A stretch of DNA of 64,000 nucleotides from Balneolaceae bacterium (GTDB taxonomy: Bacteria > Bacteroidota > Rhodothermia > Balneolales > Balneolaceae), in contig JAEPQH010000017.1 of the NCBI GenBank assembly GCA_017640605.1, positions 17,727-81,726 on the forward strand. Reading direction: 5' to 3'. The position numbers were made by a program, and so were the translations under genes. Positions 35,893 through 45,054 of the stretch are shown here, piece by piece. Every line of letters begins with the position of its first letter. The first letter of the stretch is position 1. The notes under the pieces are model-generated. The model had not been told where the DNA came from. It searched no databases and saw only the letters and a list, made by a program, of their open reading frames with translations.

Positions 35893-36549
35893 TCAAGCTA
35901 CTTTGCTGGCGGCTCTTTGAAATCCCTGTCGATTAACATGTCCGATATATTTTCCGATGATCCGAACTTCTTCAAAAACATCGGGAGCAACATGAATATC
36001 GTCATATTCTTCATTGGCGGCTTCAAGGCGTAATCCATTTTCATCCCAGAAAATCCGTTTTAACGTGGTTTCACCATTATAAAGAACCGCTCCTATTTCG
36101 CCATTATTTAGTTCCGTATCCATCAACAGTACAAAATCACCGTCATATATATTGGCATCTTTCATACTGAAGCCAGAAACGCGGAGCGCAAAAAGCTTAT
36201 CAAGGTTTGGGAAAAGAGTGGACATGGTGATGCTCCCCAAGTCTGCTTCAACAGCCTCTTGAAGATAACCGGCTGCAATTAAACCACGAACGGGTATGCC
36301 TTCTTCCTGCACATCGTTACTGTATACTGCTTTCTTTTCAGGAGGGAGATCGTATTCTTCATCATTTTTCTTAACGAGGTATCCCTTTTTCAATAAAGCC
36401 TGTATGTTCTGGGTAACAGAATTCGGAGATTTGTAACCAAAATAATCGGCAATTTCTCGATAGGTAGGCCATACATCATGCTCGTTTTTATAGTCGATGA
36501 TGTAGTTAAAAAATTCCTGTTGTTTTCTGGTTAAATGCGCATTATCCAT
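35893..36549 (-). CDS. lexA: LexA SOS repressor
   Basis: 218 residues with all LexA parts: an N-terminal winged helix (LTRKQQEFFNYI, PTYREIADYFGY), the self-cleavage site Ala93-Gly94 in LIAAGYLQ, the nucleophile Ser128 in VSGFSMKDA and the general base Lys164 in TTLKRIFW. It represses DNA-damage genes and is cleaved when RecA filaments form. It is divergent from the HEAT-cyclophilin lipoprotein gene across a 50-base region that may hold its own operator. Nearby DNA-repair-type genes (AlkD-like, uracil-DNA glycosylase-like) are further downstream but not in its operon. Confidence 0.95.
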   Translation of the reverse strand: MDNAHLTRKQQEFFNYIIDYKNEHDVWPTYREIADYFGYKSPNSVTQNIQALLKKGYLVKKNDEEYDLPPEKKAVYSNDVQEEGIPVRGLIAAGYLQEAVEADLGSITMSTLFPNLDKLFALRVSGFSMKDANIYDGDFVLLMDTELNNGEIGAVLYNGETTLKRIFWDENGLRLEAANEEYDDIHVAPDVFEEVRIIGKYIGHVNRQGFQRAASKVA

Positions 36550-36564
36550 AGCAAAAGTGGTTTA

Positions 36565-36577
36565 ATGTATAAAACAT
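36565..36577. promoter_or_regulatory. Candidate operator in the lexA divergent promoter region
   Basis: The spacer contains the inverted repeat ATGT-ATAAA-ACAT, and a similar AT-rich ATGTGTAC...TGTATA stretch lies just inside the divergent gene (about 36617-36635). LexA usually autoregulates through a palindrome near its own start, but the operator of this lineage is not known to me, so this is a weak call. Confidence 0.25.
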
Positions 36578-36599
36578 GTGTAAGTAAAGGAGAATCTAA

Positions 36600-38624
36600 A
36601 TGAACTGCAATAAAAAATGTGTACAAAATATGTATAAAGCACTTGCTTGTATTATTTTGTTTTTAAGCATGGCTTGTACATCTGTTGATCCTGAGATTAA
36701 GCGTGTCTTAACAGAAGAGTACCCATTAGTTTATGAGCACATTTATGCGAGAGATGGTGATGCATTACTAGAATTTGTAGATCATTCGGATTCGTTAGTA
36801 AGCACGTTAGCTTGGCGTGGGATCATGAACTCAGAAGTTGAAGATTTGGATTTGCAGATCCAAAAGGTGATGGAATCTAACACAGATGCAGCTTGGGCAT
36901 CACTTTGGTTCAAAGAATTAAATGAAAAGCATTTAGAGTATTTTCATTCGCTTTGGAATGATATGCCGCACTTGCGAAGTGGATTGTTAACCCTGTTTGC
37001 AGAACAAGGGAATAGAGAAACTTTCGAGTTGTTGCTCTCAGAAGGCGTAATTGGAGAACCAACTTTTGATTATAAGCTCGCTTTCGCAACGGGTAGTCGT
37101 TCAAGGCTGATAGAATTAACGGAAGAAGAAGAAATCATCCTTATCGACAAGGCGCTTTCCACCAAAACTGCAAAAATTACAGAAGCCTATCTCTATGGAT
37201 ATTATCGGGCGAGAAAGGCATTCTCTTCGCAAGCAGAAACCCATCTTTTAAATGAATGGCAGAATTATTACCCGATTGGTGAAGCAGGTAATCAAAGTAT
37301 AGTGCGGATTCTTTCAGCGAATCATTTAGACCAAATTCTTCTAAAATTTAGCTTGGAAAAATATGAAAGGATGAATGTACAGCTTGCCGTTGAAATTGCA
37401 AGAGCAATAGCCAGAAATGAGCCTACAGAACGTACGCCAATTGTGTTAAACGCACTGTTAGATCATAGAAATCCTAATGTGCAGATAACCGCTTTGCAAG
37501 CCATTCAGCAACATCCCGAAATAGCTGAACGGTTATTCGGCGATATCATGAACAAAATTGCATTGGTCGATTATCGAGACCCATTGGCTCGAATGGAGGC
37601 ATTTAACACCATTCTGAATCCGGGAGAATATCGAAACGAAATGCTTGCCGTGGCAGATGGCGCACCTTTTTTGCAAAGCTTGAAGTATCAGATTTTGGAT
37701 AAGATTTATGAGTCTAACAAGATGATGAACACCTTTTCCGATGATTTAAATCGAGAAGAGTATTTATTACAATTTCAGGCAGCAGCAGGATTGAGTACCT
37801 GGTGGGGGAGATTGGAAATAGAAGAGAAAGCAGCTTCATCAGAAGAAGTAAAAGAGTTAGTTGATCGTGCTTTTGAAAAAGAAGACCGTAGCATTGCATT
37901 TGTAATGGGCGGATTAATGGAGGATTCTTTGCTACTACCGAGAGAGAATTATCCGGAGTTGGAGCAACATTTACGAGCATTTTCACTCCCTGAAGATGTT
38001 GAACTATTTCAAGCGTATGCAAGATTACTTTATGATCGATTTAAGGATGAATCACAAGATTTTATCCAGGAATTAGCTAGTGAAGGTAATACGGCGCTTA
38101 ACAATACATTGGCAGAAATTGGCTGGGAGGTAGATAGACCAGCAACAATAACAAAAGAATTCAGACAACCGGACTGGAATCGTGTTGCTAAAATCACTGC
38201 GAATCCATTCGTTGTGATCGAAACCGCAAAAGGTGATTTTATTATGAAACTTGAGGTTACAAAAGCGCCTGTCACCATTGCCGGAATGGATGAATTAATT
38301 AATGAACGAGCGTACAATGGAACACCCTTTCACAGAGTAATTCCCAATTTTGTAGCCCAAGGTGGTGATGTAGACACCGGAAATGGTATGGACGGACCAG
38401 ATTTTGTGGTTCCTACTGAGGGTAGTGAAAGTATGTACAATCGCGGCGTAGTGGGAATAGCAAGTGCCGGCTTAGATACAGAAGGCAGTCAGTTTTTTGT
38501 AATGCACCAGTGGCATCCACATTTAAATGGTCGATATACAGTGATTGGCGAAGTGGTTGAAGGGATGGATGTGGTAGACCGAATCACCCAAGGCGATGTG
38601 ATTGAGCGTATGCGTTGGTTCTAA
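36600..38624 (+). CDS. Lipoprotein with HEAT-like repeats and C-terminal cyclophilin domain
   Basis: 674 residues; ATG 36600 is supported by AGGAG 7 bases upstream, an unusually good ribosome site for this window. The lipobox is LSMAC. About 450 residues of alpha-helical HEAT-like repeats (NPNVQITALQAIQQHPE) precede a cyclophilin-type peptidyl-prolyl isomerase domain of about 145 residues (FHRVIPNFVAQGGD, SQFFVMHQWHPHLNGRYTVIGEV). Key cyclophilin residues in FHRV and QFF are present. It is probably an envelope folding factor. It is divergent from lexA and its 3' end overlaps a convergent lipoprotein gene by 4 bases. Confidence 0.9.
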   Translation: MNCNKKCVQNMYKALACIILFLSMACTSVDPEIKRVLTEEYPLVYEHIYARDGDALLEFVDHSDSLVSTLAWRGIMNSEVEDLDLQIQKVMESNTDAAWASLWFKELNEKHLEYFHSLWNDMPHLRSGLLTLFAEQGNRETFELLLSEGVIGEPTFDYKLAFATGSRSRLIELTEEEEIILIDKALSTKTAKITEAYLYGYYRARKAFSSQAETHLLNEWQNYYPIGEAGNQSIVRILSANHLDQILLKFSLEKYERMNVQLAVEIARAIARNEPTERTPIVLNALLDHRNPNVQITALQAIQQHPEIAERLFGDIMNKIALVDYRDPLARMEAFNTILNPGEYRNEMLAVADGAPFLQSLKYQILDKIYESNKMMNTFSDDLNREEYLLQFQAAAGLSTWWGRLEIEEKAASSEEVKELVDRAFEKEDRSIAFVMGGLMEDSLLLPRENYPELEQHLRAFSLPEDVELFQAYARLLYDRFKDESQDFIQELASEGNTALNNTLAEIGWEVDRPATITKEFRQPDWNRVAKITANPFVVIETAKGDFIMKLEVTKAPVTIAGMDELINERAYNGTPFHRVIPNFVAQGGDVDTGNGMDGPDFVVPTEGSESMYNRGVVGIASAGLDTEGSQFFVMHQWHPHLNGRYTVIGEVVEGMDVVDRITQGDVIERMRWF

Positions 38625-39349
38625 AAATTCGAATTCAAAAATTCTACTAAGTCTTGAGTAGCAAACTCCAAAGATAGTAAAGTTGCTTGTTGAATCGTTT
38701 TTGAAATTGCTTCAGAATCGTCTAAATCACTAGGCGTTTTTCTCCTCTGCGCTTCCTGAGTTTCAATATGGGTATATGGAATAATACCGGTTCGAGTATG
38801 AATCAACACCATTTCTATGGTAGCGAAGGCTTTAAACTCATTGGGTCTAAATGCTCGGTATTTACTGTAAATGTTACTATTGATTTTATACACCAATATG
38901 TACTCAGCTTGAAGGCGAACTGCAGCTTCCCTTATTAGCGGAATACTTGGTTGACTAGGAGTGAGTAGGTTTGGCAGCAATACCACCTTTTCAAAGAATT
39001 CTGTTCTTGCTAGTACTGAAGAAACCGTATCTAAATACGACTGTGTATTCTTTAGATAGGTTTCGCTTAAGTAATTGCGATATGGATTCGAGTAGATATC
39101 AGGAAATTTCAAAATAGCGATGTTCGCGCCTTCCACATATTCAATTTCATGAGCTAAAATTTGATTAACTGCTTCGTTATCCAATACCGAATTATCGGAA
39201 TTGAAGAGCGATTCGGCCAACGTTTCGTCTTGACTGGTGCTATAAGAAGAACTAGCCATATATGAACTGGGATACGGTGCGCATGCAAAGAAAAGCGACA
39301 CGAGCATTAGACTCAGACCACATCTTATTTTGATTACATTAAAATCCAT
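38621..39349 (-). CDS. Lipoprotein of unknown function
   Basis: 242 residues with a lipoprotein signal whose probable Cys is in LFFACAPYP. After a low-complexity Ser/Tyr stretch, the core contains ANIAILKFPDIYSNPY and LQAEYILVYKINSNIYSKYRAF, then a strand pattern ending HIETQEAQR; this is faintly like CsgG/LptE-type envelope lipoproteins but not a confident match. It overlaps the convergent cyclophilin gene by 4 bases and lies 48 bases after the AlkD-like gene on the same strand. The function is not known. Confidence 0.7.
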   Translation of the reverse strand: MDFNVIKIRCGLSLMLVSLFFACAPYPSSYMASSSYSTSQDETLAESLFNSDNSVLDNEAVNQILAHEIEYVEGANIAILKFPDIYSNPYRNYLSETYLKNTQSYLDTVSSVLARTEFFEKVVLLPNLLTPSQPSIPLIREAAVRLQAEYILVYKINSNIYSKYRAFRPNEFKAFATIEMVLIHTRTGIIPYTHIETQEAQRRKTPSDLDDSEAISKTIQQATLLSLEFATQDLVEFLNSNF

Positions 39350-39397
39350 CGACTATTTTTTATGTGAGGTTTAATAATTTCTCATCGAGTTTAGAAT

Positions 39398-40105
39398 TCA
39401 GCACCGTGCCATTTTCTTTTTTTTCCCGATGTAGCCTTTAGTTTTCATTTTGTTTAGATACGGAACAATCTCTGGGACTTTGCAATTGGTTTCTCCCATA
39501 TATACTGTCACTTTTCCGATTTCTTCACCCAATTTCATTGCTTTTTCGGTAAGTGATTCCACAAAAGCACCGGCGCCTAAAATAAATCCATTCATGGCGT
39601 AGCTTACTCTGCTTTCATCGTCATGAACATGTTCAGCGGCTCTTTTCATCAGTAACTCAATAAGTGGTATATCAATGTCATCATCAGAAGTGATAGACAG
39701 TAAACTTGTGTAGGTACTCCAACCGGCAGCGGCAATCATTTCTTTATCTGATTCAATCCACTCACCGGCCAACTCCCAACCAAATTTGCTTTCGGCGGCA
39801 ACCCATGCTACGGTATATTCACTAATCATGTACCAATAGGCTTGCTCCACCCAATCTTGTAGCTTTTCTTTGGTAATTTCCTGCTCATCAGCAATGAGTC
39901 CGGCCAGATACATAGCGTCCGAGTTGCCCGTCTCATAGAGCTTGAGCGACAACCCATGATCTTTCTTAATCTTTTTTTGGATAGGCTTTAAATCCCCAAC
40001 TTTTACCCCAAAAAACGGCTCTCTAGCACCATGCTTCATCAAAACCTTTTTGGTTTGATCGTTGCCTTTTTCTTCCAAATAAGCCATGATTTCATCAAAA
40101 GTCAT
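39398..40105 (-). CDS. DNA alkylation repair protein, AlkD-like
   Basis: 235 residues with the all-helical HEAT-like repeat pattern of the AlkC/AlkD DNA glycosylase family (GVKVGDLKPIQKKIKKDH near the N terminus, WVAAESKFGWELAGEWIESD, ETNCKVPEIVPYLNKM near the C terminus). AlkD removes alkylated bases such as N3- and N7-methylpurines without flipping the base. Close relatives annotated this way are not all proven glycosylases. It ends in a lysine-rich tail. It sits between the alpha/beta hydrolase and a lipoprotein gene on the minus strand. Confidence 0.85.
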   Translation of the reverse strand: MTFDEIMAYLEEKGNDQTKKVLMKHGAREPFFGVKVGDLKPIQKKIKKDHGLSLKLYETGNSDAMYLAGLIADEQEITKEKLQDWVEQAYWYMISEYTVAWVAAESKFGWELAGEWIESDKEMIAAAGWSTYTSLLSITSDDDIDIPLIELLMKRAAEHVHDDESRVSYAMNGFILGAGAFVESLTEKAMKLGEEIGKVTVYMGETNCKVPEIVPYLNKMKTKGYIGKKKKMARC

Positions 40106-40133
40106 ACTCGCTCCTTTTAAAGGCTTTGGGTGA

Positions 40134-41162
40134 TCAGAGATTATTCAACATCCAATTTTTAAAGACTTGCTTAAAAAACGAAGAGTAAGGCGCTTCTGCA
40201 ATTTCTTGCGGACTTGCACACATTTCAGTCATTTTTAAATCGTGATTTGCACCCGGAATTATCTGAAGACTAAAATGCTGAGGCACAGAATGCTGAAATG
40301 TTTCGTTTAAAACCCCAATTGCCCAACCCGGGTAGACATCGGCATCGTTTTCGGCAAATGCGAAGAAAGCAGGCATTTCAATTTCCTGAAGATGTGGGGC
40401 TGGATCAAAAAATCTGAGCTCGCGTAGCTGTCGCCATTCTTTTTTTACAGGAAACCATGAAACCCAATTGATATCAGAAATGGCTTTTTTCCCGGCTTTA
40501 TCAAAAGCTTCGTTATCAGGCATTCCTTCGCATAAATTGTCGCTGTAATATTCGTTGGTTAGTTTTAGCTGCATATCGAAGGTAGGCGCTGCAAGCGATG
40601 CCATCACCTTAAATTCATCTTTGTAGCGATCGGCCATAATCTGTGCTACCCAACCGCCCTGACTATGCCCAACAATTCCAATTCTGTCTGTGTCGATTCT
40701 TCCCTGAGTTTTAAGAAAGTCAATGGCAGCTTTGGCATCTGCTGCGCGTTCATACAAGTTCGTTCGTTGCCAGGCACCTTGCGATCGCCCAACCCCACGC
40801 TTATCGAAATACAATAGTGCAAAACCTTCTTCTAAAAATAACTGCTCCAGGTTCTGTTCAACAAAGTCTTTGTACAGAGTACGATGAGAGGAATTTGCTC
40901 CGGAGCCTACTAGAAAAATTAAAACGGGCGCATTTTGAGCGGTATCCGGAATCACGAGCTCGCCATGTAAAGTGAATCGCCCGTTATCAAAAGTTATGTT
41001 AGTGCGAGTTACATCAAAAGATTGTGCGTGTGAACCCGAATAACTAGTAACAAGAAGCATGCTAATAGATGCAAATAGCAGAAGAAATCGTTTTGTGATA
41101 TTGATTAGATTAAAGAAGCGCTTCCTTGATATTGTTGTAATAGTGTCCAAAATTTTTACCAA
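40134..41162 (-). CDS. Secreted alpha/beta hydrolase
   Basis: 342 residues if the TTG at 41162 is the start; no ATG occurs before residue 35, so a non-ATG start is needed to include the hydrophobic signal (RFLLLFASISMLLV, cleavage after SHAQ). The fold shows the oxyanion region FLVGSGAN, the nucleophile elbow GHSQGG, an acid in AENDADVYPG and the catalytic His in PGANHDLK. It is a probable esterase or peptidase acting in the periplasm; the substrate is unknown. The 3' end is 28 bases ahead of the AlkD-like gene. Confidence 0.85.
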   Translation of the reverse strand: MVKILDTITTISRKRFFNLINITKRFLLLFASISMLLVTSYSGSHAQSFDVTRTNITFDNGRFTLHGELVIPDTAQNAPVLIFLVGSGANSSHRTLYKDFVEQNLEQLFLEEGFALLYFDKRGVGRSQGAWQRTNLYERAADAKAAIDFLKTQGRIDTDRIGIVGHSQGGWVAQIMADRYKDEFKVMASLAAPTFDMQLKLTNEYYSDNLCEGMPDNEAFDKAGKKAISDINWVSWFPVKKEWRQLRELRFFDPAPHLQEIEMPAFFAFAENDADVYPGWAIGVLNETFQHSVPQHFSLQIIPGANHDLKMTEMCASPQEIAEAPYSSFFKQVFKNWMLNNL

Positions 41163-41228
41163 CTAGTATATACTGCTCAAATAGCCGATTTGTTTTCAAC
41201 AAGTTATCTAATTTTAGCTATTAAATAA

Positions 41229-41258
41229 AAAAGGTATGTCGCTCAAAACATACCTTTT
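41229..41258 (-). terminator. Rho-independent terminator downstream of the uracil-DNA glycosylase gene
   Basis: A perfect 11-base stem (AAAAGGTATGT, 41229-41239, with ACATACCTTTT, 41248-41258) with an 8-base loop is followed on the minus strand by six T residues. It lies between the uracil-DNA glycosylase-like gene end (41437) and the alpha/beta hydrolase start (41162). Confidence 0.75.
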
Positions 41259-41291
41259 ACATCTCGGGTTTGTTGGTCTCTGAAAATGATT

Positions 41292-41402
41292 TTATAAAAA
41301 GAGAACATCGGGGTGGTTGATGCTTGGTCGGTGCAATTCTCCCCGATGTTCTAAAGCAGATTGTGATCGTAATTCAGGATCAGAATGTGAGCCACAATCC
41401 AT
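41292..41402 (-). other. Strong hairpin with possible 36-residue small ORF
   Basis: Before the terminator, a perfect 12-base inverted repeat (AGAACATCGGGG 41302-41313; CCCCGATGTTCT 41341-41352; 27-base loop) sits within an ATG-to-TAA frame of 36 codons (41402 to 41292), product starting MDCGSHSDPELR and ending PDVLFL. There is no good ribosome site and no recognised family, so this may be a structured 3' UTR or small RNA rather than a gene. Confidence 0.3.
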
Positions 41403-41436
41403 GTTTACAGTAATACACGCATCTGCCCAACATCCC

Positions 41437-42018
41437 CTAATTCGTTGAGGAAATTATTTTTAAAGGTTCGATTTTGGAGCGCAATGCAGGAAGAACATCT
41501 TGTTCAAACCAGGCATTTTTCCTTAGCCAAATATTGTTTCGTGGGGATGGATGAGGTAATGGAAAATAGGGAATTGGGCAATTCTCGAAGGTTTTAACTC
41601 TTTCCGTTAAGGTAAGATTATCATCGAGATAGTACGATTGAGCATAACTTCCAACTAGAAGAATTAAGGATAGATTTGGCATTGCCTGCAGTAACGCAGG
41701 ATGCCAAGTTGGTGCGCATTCCGGTCGCGGTGGATTGTCACCCGATTTACCTTTTCCCGGATAACAGAAACCCATCGGGACCAATGCAAATAGTTGAGGA
41801 TCATAAAACTCATTGTTGGTAACACTTAACCAGCTTCTAAGTCGATTTCCACTCGGATCATCCCATGCAACTCCGGATTCATGCACTTTTTTCCCGGGGG
41901 CTTGACCAATAATACAGATTTTAGAATTTGAGGAAGCTTGAACTACCGGGTTTGCACCAAAGGGCAGCTCTGATGCACAAATTGTGCATTTTTTTATTTC
42001 CTGAAGTAAATGCTGCAT
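41437..42018 (-). CDS. Uracil-DNA glycosylase family protein
   Basis: 193 residues of the uracil-DNA glycosylase superfamily: motif CIIGQAPGKKVHESG near the N terminus, DDPSGNRLRSWL, a VLLVGSYAQ strand, and the C-terminal PHPSPRN motif. These correspond to the water-activating and minor-groove loops. It lacks the four-cysteine cluster expected of Fe-S family 4 enzymes (only two N-terminal cysteines), so it is closer to the uncharacterised UDG-like branch. It likely excises uracil or related bases from DNA. It lies one base after the haem-binding-domain gene on the same strand. Confidence 0.85.
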   Translation of the reverse strand: MQHLLQEIKKCTICASELPFGANPVVQASSNSKICIIGQAPGKKVHESGVAWDDPSGNRLRSWLSVTNNEFYDPQLFALVPMGFCYPGKGKSGDNPPRPECAPTWHPALLQAMPNLSLILLVGSYAQSYYLDDNLTLTERVKTFENCPIPYFPLPHPSPRNNIWLRKNAWFEQDVLPALRSKIEPLKIISSTN

Positions 42019-42019
42019 C

Positions 42020-42490
42020 TTATTTGCCGGAAGTTGATTCCGAAAAAAGAATTACCCGTTGCTCTTCGAACCAATCAGCAAGAAATTTACGCTCTTGATC
42101 TGTTAAACGAGCATCTGAATGTCCCCATGTATAGGAGGGAAGAGGCATTTCTTCATTCAGGGTATACTCAGCGGCTTCTTCTAATTTATGATCTGCGCGA
42201 CCTTCGGTATAATTTCCGAACTCAGAAAAATTGAGTTCACTTCTACCGTGATCGATGTGATCTTTAACCCACCAAGCAACAGGTTGAATGTTTGTATACC
42301 ACGGGTATCTTGTGTTGTAGGAATGGCAATCGTAACAGGCTGTTTTTAAGATAGTCGCAATTTCGTCGGGTGGATTTGTGATGTTCATGAAATCCAGAGC
42401 TGGATTCGCGACAGGATTTGTTTTATCAATCTGAAAAAACTGTAAAACGGCAATTGCTAAAAGTAGTGTAAAGGCGAATTTTTGTACCAT
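42020..42490 (-). CDS. Haem-binding domain protein (CxxCH)
   Basis: 156 residues: an N-terminal hydrophobic helix (FTLLLAIAVLQFF) serves as a signal or anchor, followed by a periplasmic domain with one c-type haem motif ACYDCHS near residue 52, then NTRYPWYTNIQPVAWWV and a conserved EEMPLPSYTW. This matches the haem_bd (PF14376-type) domain found in Bacteroidota. A redox or haem-sensing role in the periplasm is inferred. It starts the short minus-strand unit with the UDG-like gene. Confidence 0.85.
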   Translation of the reverse strand: MVQKFAFTLLLAIAVLQFFQIDKTNPVANPALDFMNITNPPDEIATILKTACYDCHSYNTRYPWYTNIQPVAWWVKDHIDHGRSELNFSEFGNYTEGRADHKLEEAAEYTLNEEMPLPSYTWGHSDARLTDQERKFLADWFEEQRVILFSESTSGK

Positions 42491-42534
42491 ATCAACACCT
42501 TTTTGCCGAATGTACTAAACGCCTTATAAGAATG

Positions 42535-43737
42535 CTATCCCTTTGGTGTAAAAGATTGAATGCCAGTGATTTCGCGACCAAGAATCAGCCCATGAATATC
42601 ATACGTTCCTTCGTATGTATTTACCGATTCGAGGTTCATCATGTGATGAATAATTCGATAATCGCCTGTGATTCCATTCCCACCGTGCATGTCGCGGGCG
42701 ATGCGAGATATTTCGAGCGCTTTGCCACAGTTATTTCGTTTAGCCAGAGAAGTCATTGATGGGTGATCTCTGCCTTCGTCTTTCAGTTTGCCCAAACGAA
42801 GAGCCAGCATTTGCATGGCGGTGATATCGGTAAGCATATTTGCAAGCTTGGTTTGAATCAGCTGATTTGCAGCTAATGGTTTACCAAACTGCTTCCGATC
42901 GAGTACGTATTGCCTGGATTTCTGATAACAAAATTCAGCGGCACCAATGGTTCCCCATGCGATTCCATATCGGGCACTGTTCAGGCACATGAATGGTCCT
43001 TTCAACCCTTTGATATCCGGAAAAGCATTTTCTTCCGGGACAAATACATCATCAAAAACCAATTCGCCGGTTTCTGAGGCTCTTAAACTCATTTTATACT
43101 TTGTGTGCGGAGCGGAAAATCCTTTCATTCCTTTTTCAACTATGAAGCCACGAATTACTCCTTCATCCGAGGGTGATTCTTTAGCTTTTGCCCACACAAC
43201 AGCTACATCAGCGATAGGTGAGTTGGTGATCCACATTTTAGCGCCATTTATTTTCCATCCACCGTCCACTTTAAGCGCAGTAGTTACCATAGAGCCCGGA
43301 TCGGAGCCGTGATCAGGTTCCGTGAGTCCAAAACAACCAATAATTTCACCGGCAGCTAATTTCGGGATAAAACGGTGCTTTTGCTCTTCGGTACCAAAAA
43401 TTGAAATAGGATACATCACCAACGAAGACTGAACACTCATAAACGAGCGATAGCCGGAGTCCACGCGTTCAACTTCGCGCGCAACAAGTCCGTAAGCCGT
43501 ATAGCTAGCACCAGCTCCACCATATTCTTCAGGAATGTTTACCCCCAATAAGCCCATTTCACCCATTTCGCGAGCAATGTCCTGATCGAAAAACTCTTCG
43601 GTATTTCCTTTTAAAGCTCTGGGTTCGAGTTTCGATTGAGCATAATCTCGAGCGGTTTCCATAATCAGGCGATCTTCTTCGCCAAGTTCAGATTCAAAAA
43701 GGAACGCGTCGTCGATGTTGAATAGGTTTTTAGCCAT
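42535..43737 (-). CDS. gcdH: Glutaryl-CoA dehydrogenase-type acyl-CoA dehydrogenase
   Basis: About 400 residues from ATG 43737 (an upstream TTG at 43749 is ignored). Typical GCDH features are FMSVQSSLVMYPI, TEPDHGSDPGSM, WITNSPIADVAVVWAK, SARYGIAWG, ARDMHGGNGI and the catalytic base in NTYEGTYDIHGL. It oxidatively decarboxylates glutaryl-CoA to crotonyl-CoA (lysine/tryptophan breakdown) and passes electrons to ETF, which is encoded at 48078-49841. It is cytosolic. A heptad inverted array lies between it and the next acyl-CoA dehydrogenase. Confidence 0.93.
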   Translation of the reverse strand: MAKNLFNIDDAFLFESELGEEDRLIMETARDYAQSKLEPRALKGNTEEFFDQDIAREMGEMGLLGVNIPEEYGGAGASYTAYGLVAREVERVDSGYRSFMSVQSSLVMYPISIFGTEEQKHRFIPKLAAGEIIGCFGLTEPDHGSDPGSMVTTALKVDGGWKINGAKMWITNSPIADVAVVWAKAKESPSDEGVIRGFIVEKGMKGFSAPHTKYKMSLRASETGELVFDDVFVPEENAFPDIKGLKGPFMCLNSARYGIAWGTIGAAEFCYQKSRQYVLDRKQFGKPLAANQLIQTKLANMLTDITAMQMLALRLGKLKDEGRDHPSMTSLAKRNNCGKALEISRIARDMHGGNGITGDYRIIHHMMNLESVNTYEGTYDIHGLILGREITGIQSFTPKG

Positions 43738-43813
43738 GAGCTTTAACAATTAGGCTTTTTGGTTAAGTAGGATGGTAAGAATAGTGTTCTTTTAAAAGAA
43801 GGAAAAAAGAAAA

Positions 43814-43887
43814 AATGTTAAGTGCTAAATGCTGAACTAGAAAAGCATTCATTCAACATTTAGCATTTATACTTTAACATTTTAAGA
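43814..43887. repeat. Inverted heptad array (AATGTTA-type arms)
   Basis: Left arm units in 7-base phase: AATGTTA (43814), AGTGCTA (43821), AATGCTG (43828). After a centre of about 18 bases, the right arm read on the minus strand again gives AATGTTA, AAGTATA, AATGCTA, AATGTTG, AATGAAT. The two arms therefore pair as an imperfect stem. The array abuts the stop of the acyl-CoA dehydrogenase at 43882. No protein is encoded in the centre. Confidence 0.7.
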
Positions 43888-45054
43888 AAGGCTTTTCTTC
43901 AATTCGCGAGCAATAACTAAACGCTGAACTTCTGAGGTTCCTTCGCCAATCGTCATCAATTTAGAATCGCGTAAGAATCGCTCAACATGATACTCTTTGG
44001 TGTAACCGTATCCACCGTGAATTTGAACTGCTTCAAGAGATGCTTTTACAGATAGTTCACTGGAGAATAGTTTCGCCATAGAGGCTTCTTTCGTAAAAGG
44101 TTTGCCATGATCCTTTAACCAAGCAGCTCTCCAAACCAGTAATTGAGCGGCATCAATTTCGGTAGCCATATCCACCAGTTTACCTTCCAAGTATTGGAAA
44201 TTTCCGATTGCTGTACCGAACTGTTTACGCTCCATCGAATATTTCAATGACTCTTCATAAGCGCCTCTAGCAATTCCTACGGAAAGGGCGGCAATTCCAA
44301 TACGACCGCCATCCAAAACCTTCATGGTATCAATAAAACCCATTCCTTCTTCACCGAGTAAGTTTTCCGCAGGAACAACCACATTTTCAAATACCACTTC
44401 GGTGGTGTCGGATGAATTCATCCCGAGTTTATGCATTCCTGAACCGGGTTTAACACCGTCCCAGTTTCGCTCTACGATAAAAGCGCTAATACCCTTAGTT
44501 CCTTTAGTTGGATCCGTTTTCGCCAAAACAACGTAAATATCCCCAACCGAACCTTGCGTAATAAATATTTTGGAACCGTTGAGTATGTAATTATCACCGT
44601 CTTTTACGGCGGTTGTTTTCATTCCCGAAGCATCGGAGCCTGAACCCGGTTCTGTTAAACACCATGCTCCAAGTTTTTCGCCCGAACACATTGCGGGCAT
44701 GTATTTCATTTTTTGCTCGTGATTTCCGGCGATTGCAATATGTCCGGTGCCTAATGAGGTATGTGATGCAACTGTCAAGGCTAGTGAGGCATCCCAGCGT
44801 GCAATTTCTTCTAGTGCAAGGCAAAAACTCATGGTGTCAAATCCAGCTCCGCCATATTGTTCTGGATGATAAATCCCCAACATACCTAGTTCGCCGAGCT
44901 CTTTTACTATGTCCATGGGGAATTTTTTGCTCTGATCTCTCTCCATTACAGTGGGGGCAACTTTGCGTTCAACGAATTCTCGCACGCTGTCGCGAATCAT
45001 TTTTTGATCTTCGCTTAATTCAAAAGAAAGGGCTTGTTCTGCTACTTCTTGCAT
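43882..45054 (-). CDS. Acyl-CoA dehydrogenase (short-chain type)
   Basis: About 390 residues from ATG 45054 (the frame extends to 45096 without a better start). Sequence marks: [81 protein letters not shown] and the catalytic Glu in [12 protein letters not shown] near the C terminus. It catalyses alpha,beta-dehydrogenation of short acyl-CoA esters and reduces ETF. Its position near gcdH, fixC and the ETF genes suggests one fatty/amino-acid oxidation module, though promoters are separate. A short heptad stretch (AGTGAAA, GTTGAAT, GTTAAAA) is upstream near 45110. Confidence 0.93.
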   Translation of the reverse strand: MQEVAEQALSFELSEDQKMIRDSVREFVERKVAPTVMERDQSKKFPMDIVKELGELGMLGIYHPEQYGGAGFDTMSFCLALEEIARWDASLALTVASHTSLGTGHIAIAGNHEQKMKYMPAMCSGEKLGAWCLTEPGSGSDASGMKTTAVKDGDNYILNGSKIFITQGSVGDIYVVLAKTDPTKGTKGISAFIVERNWDGVKPGSGMHKLGMNSSDTTEVVFENVVVPAENLLGEEGMGFIDTMKVLDGGRIGIAALSVGIARGAYEESLKYSMERKQFGTAIGNFQYLEGKLVDMATEIDAAQLLVWRAAWLKDHGKPFTKEASMAKLFSSELSVKASLEAVQIHGGYGYTKEYHVERFLRDSKLMTIGEGTSEVQRLVIARELKKSLS

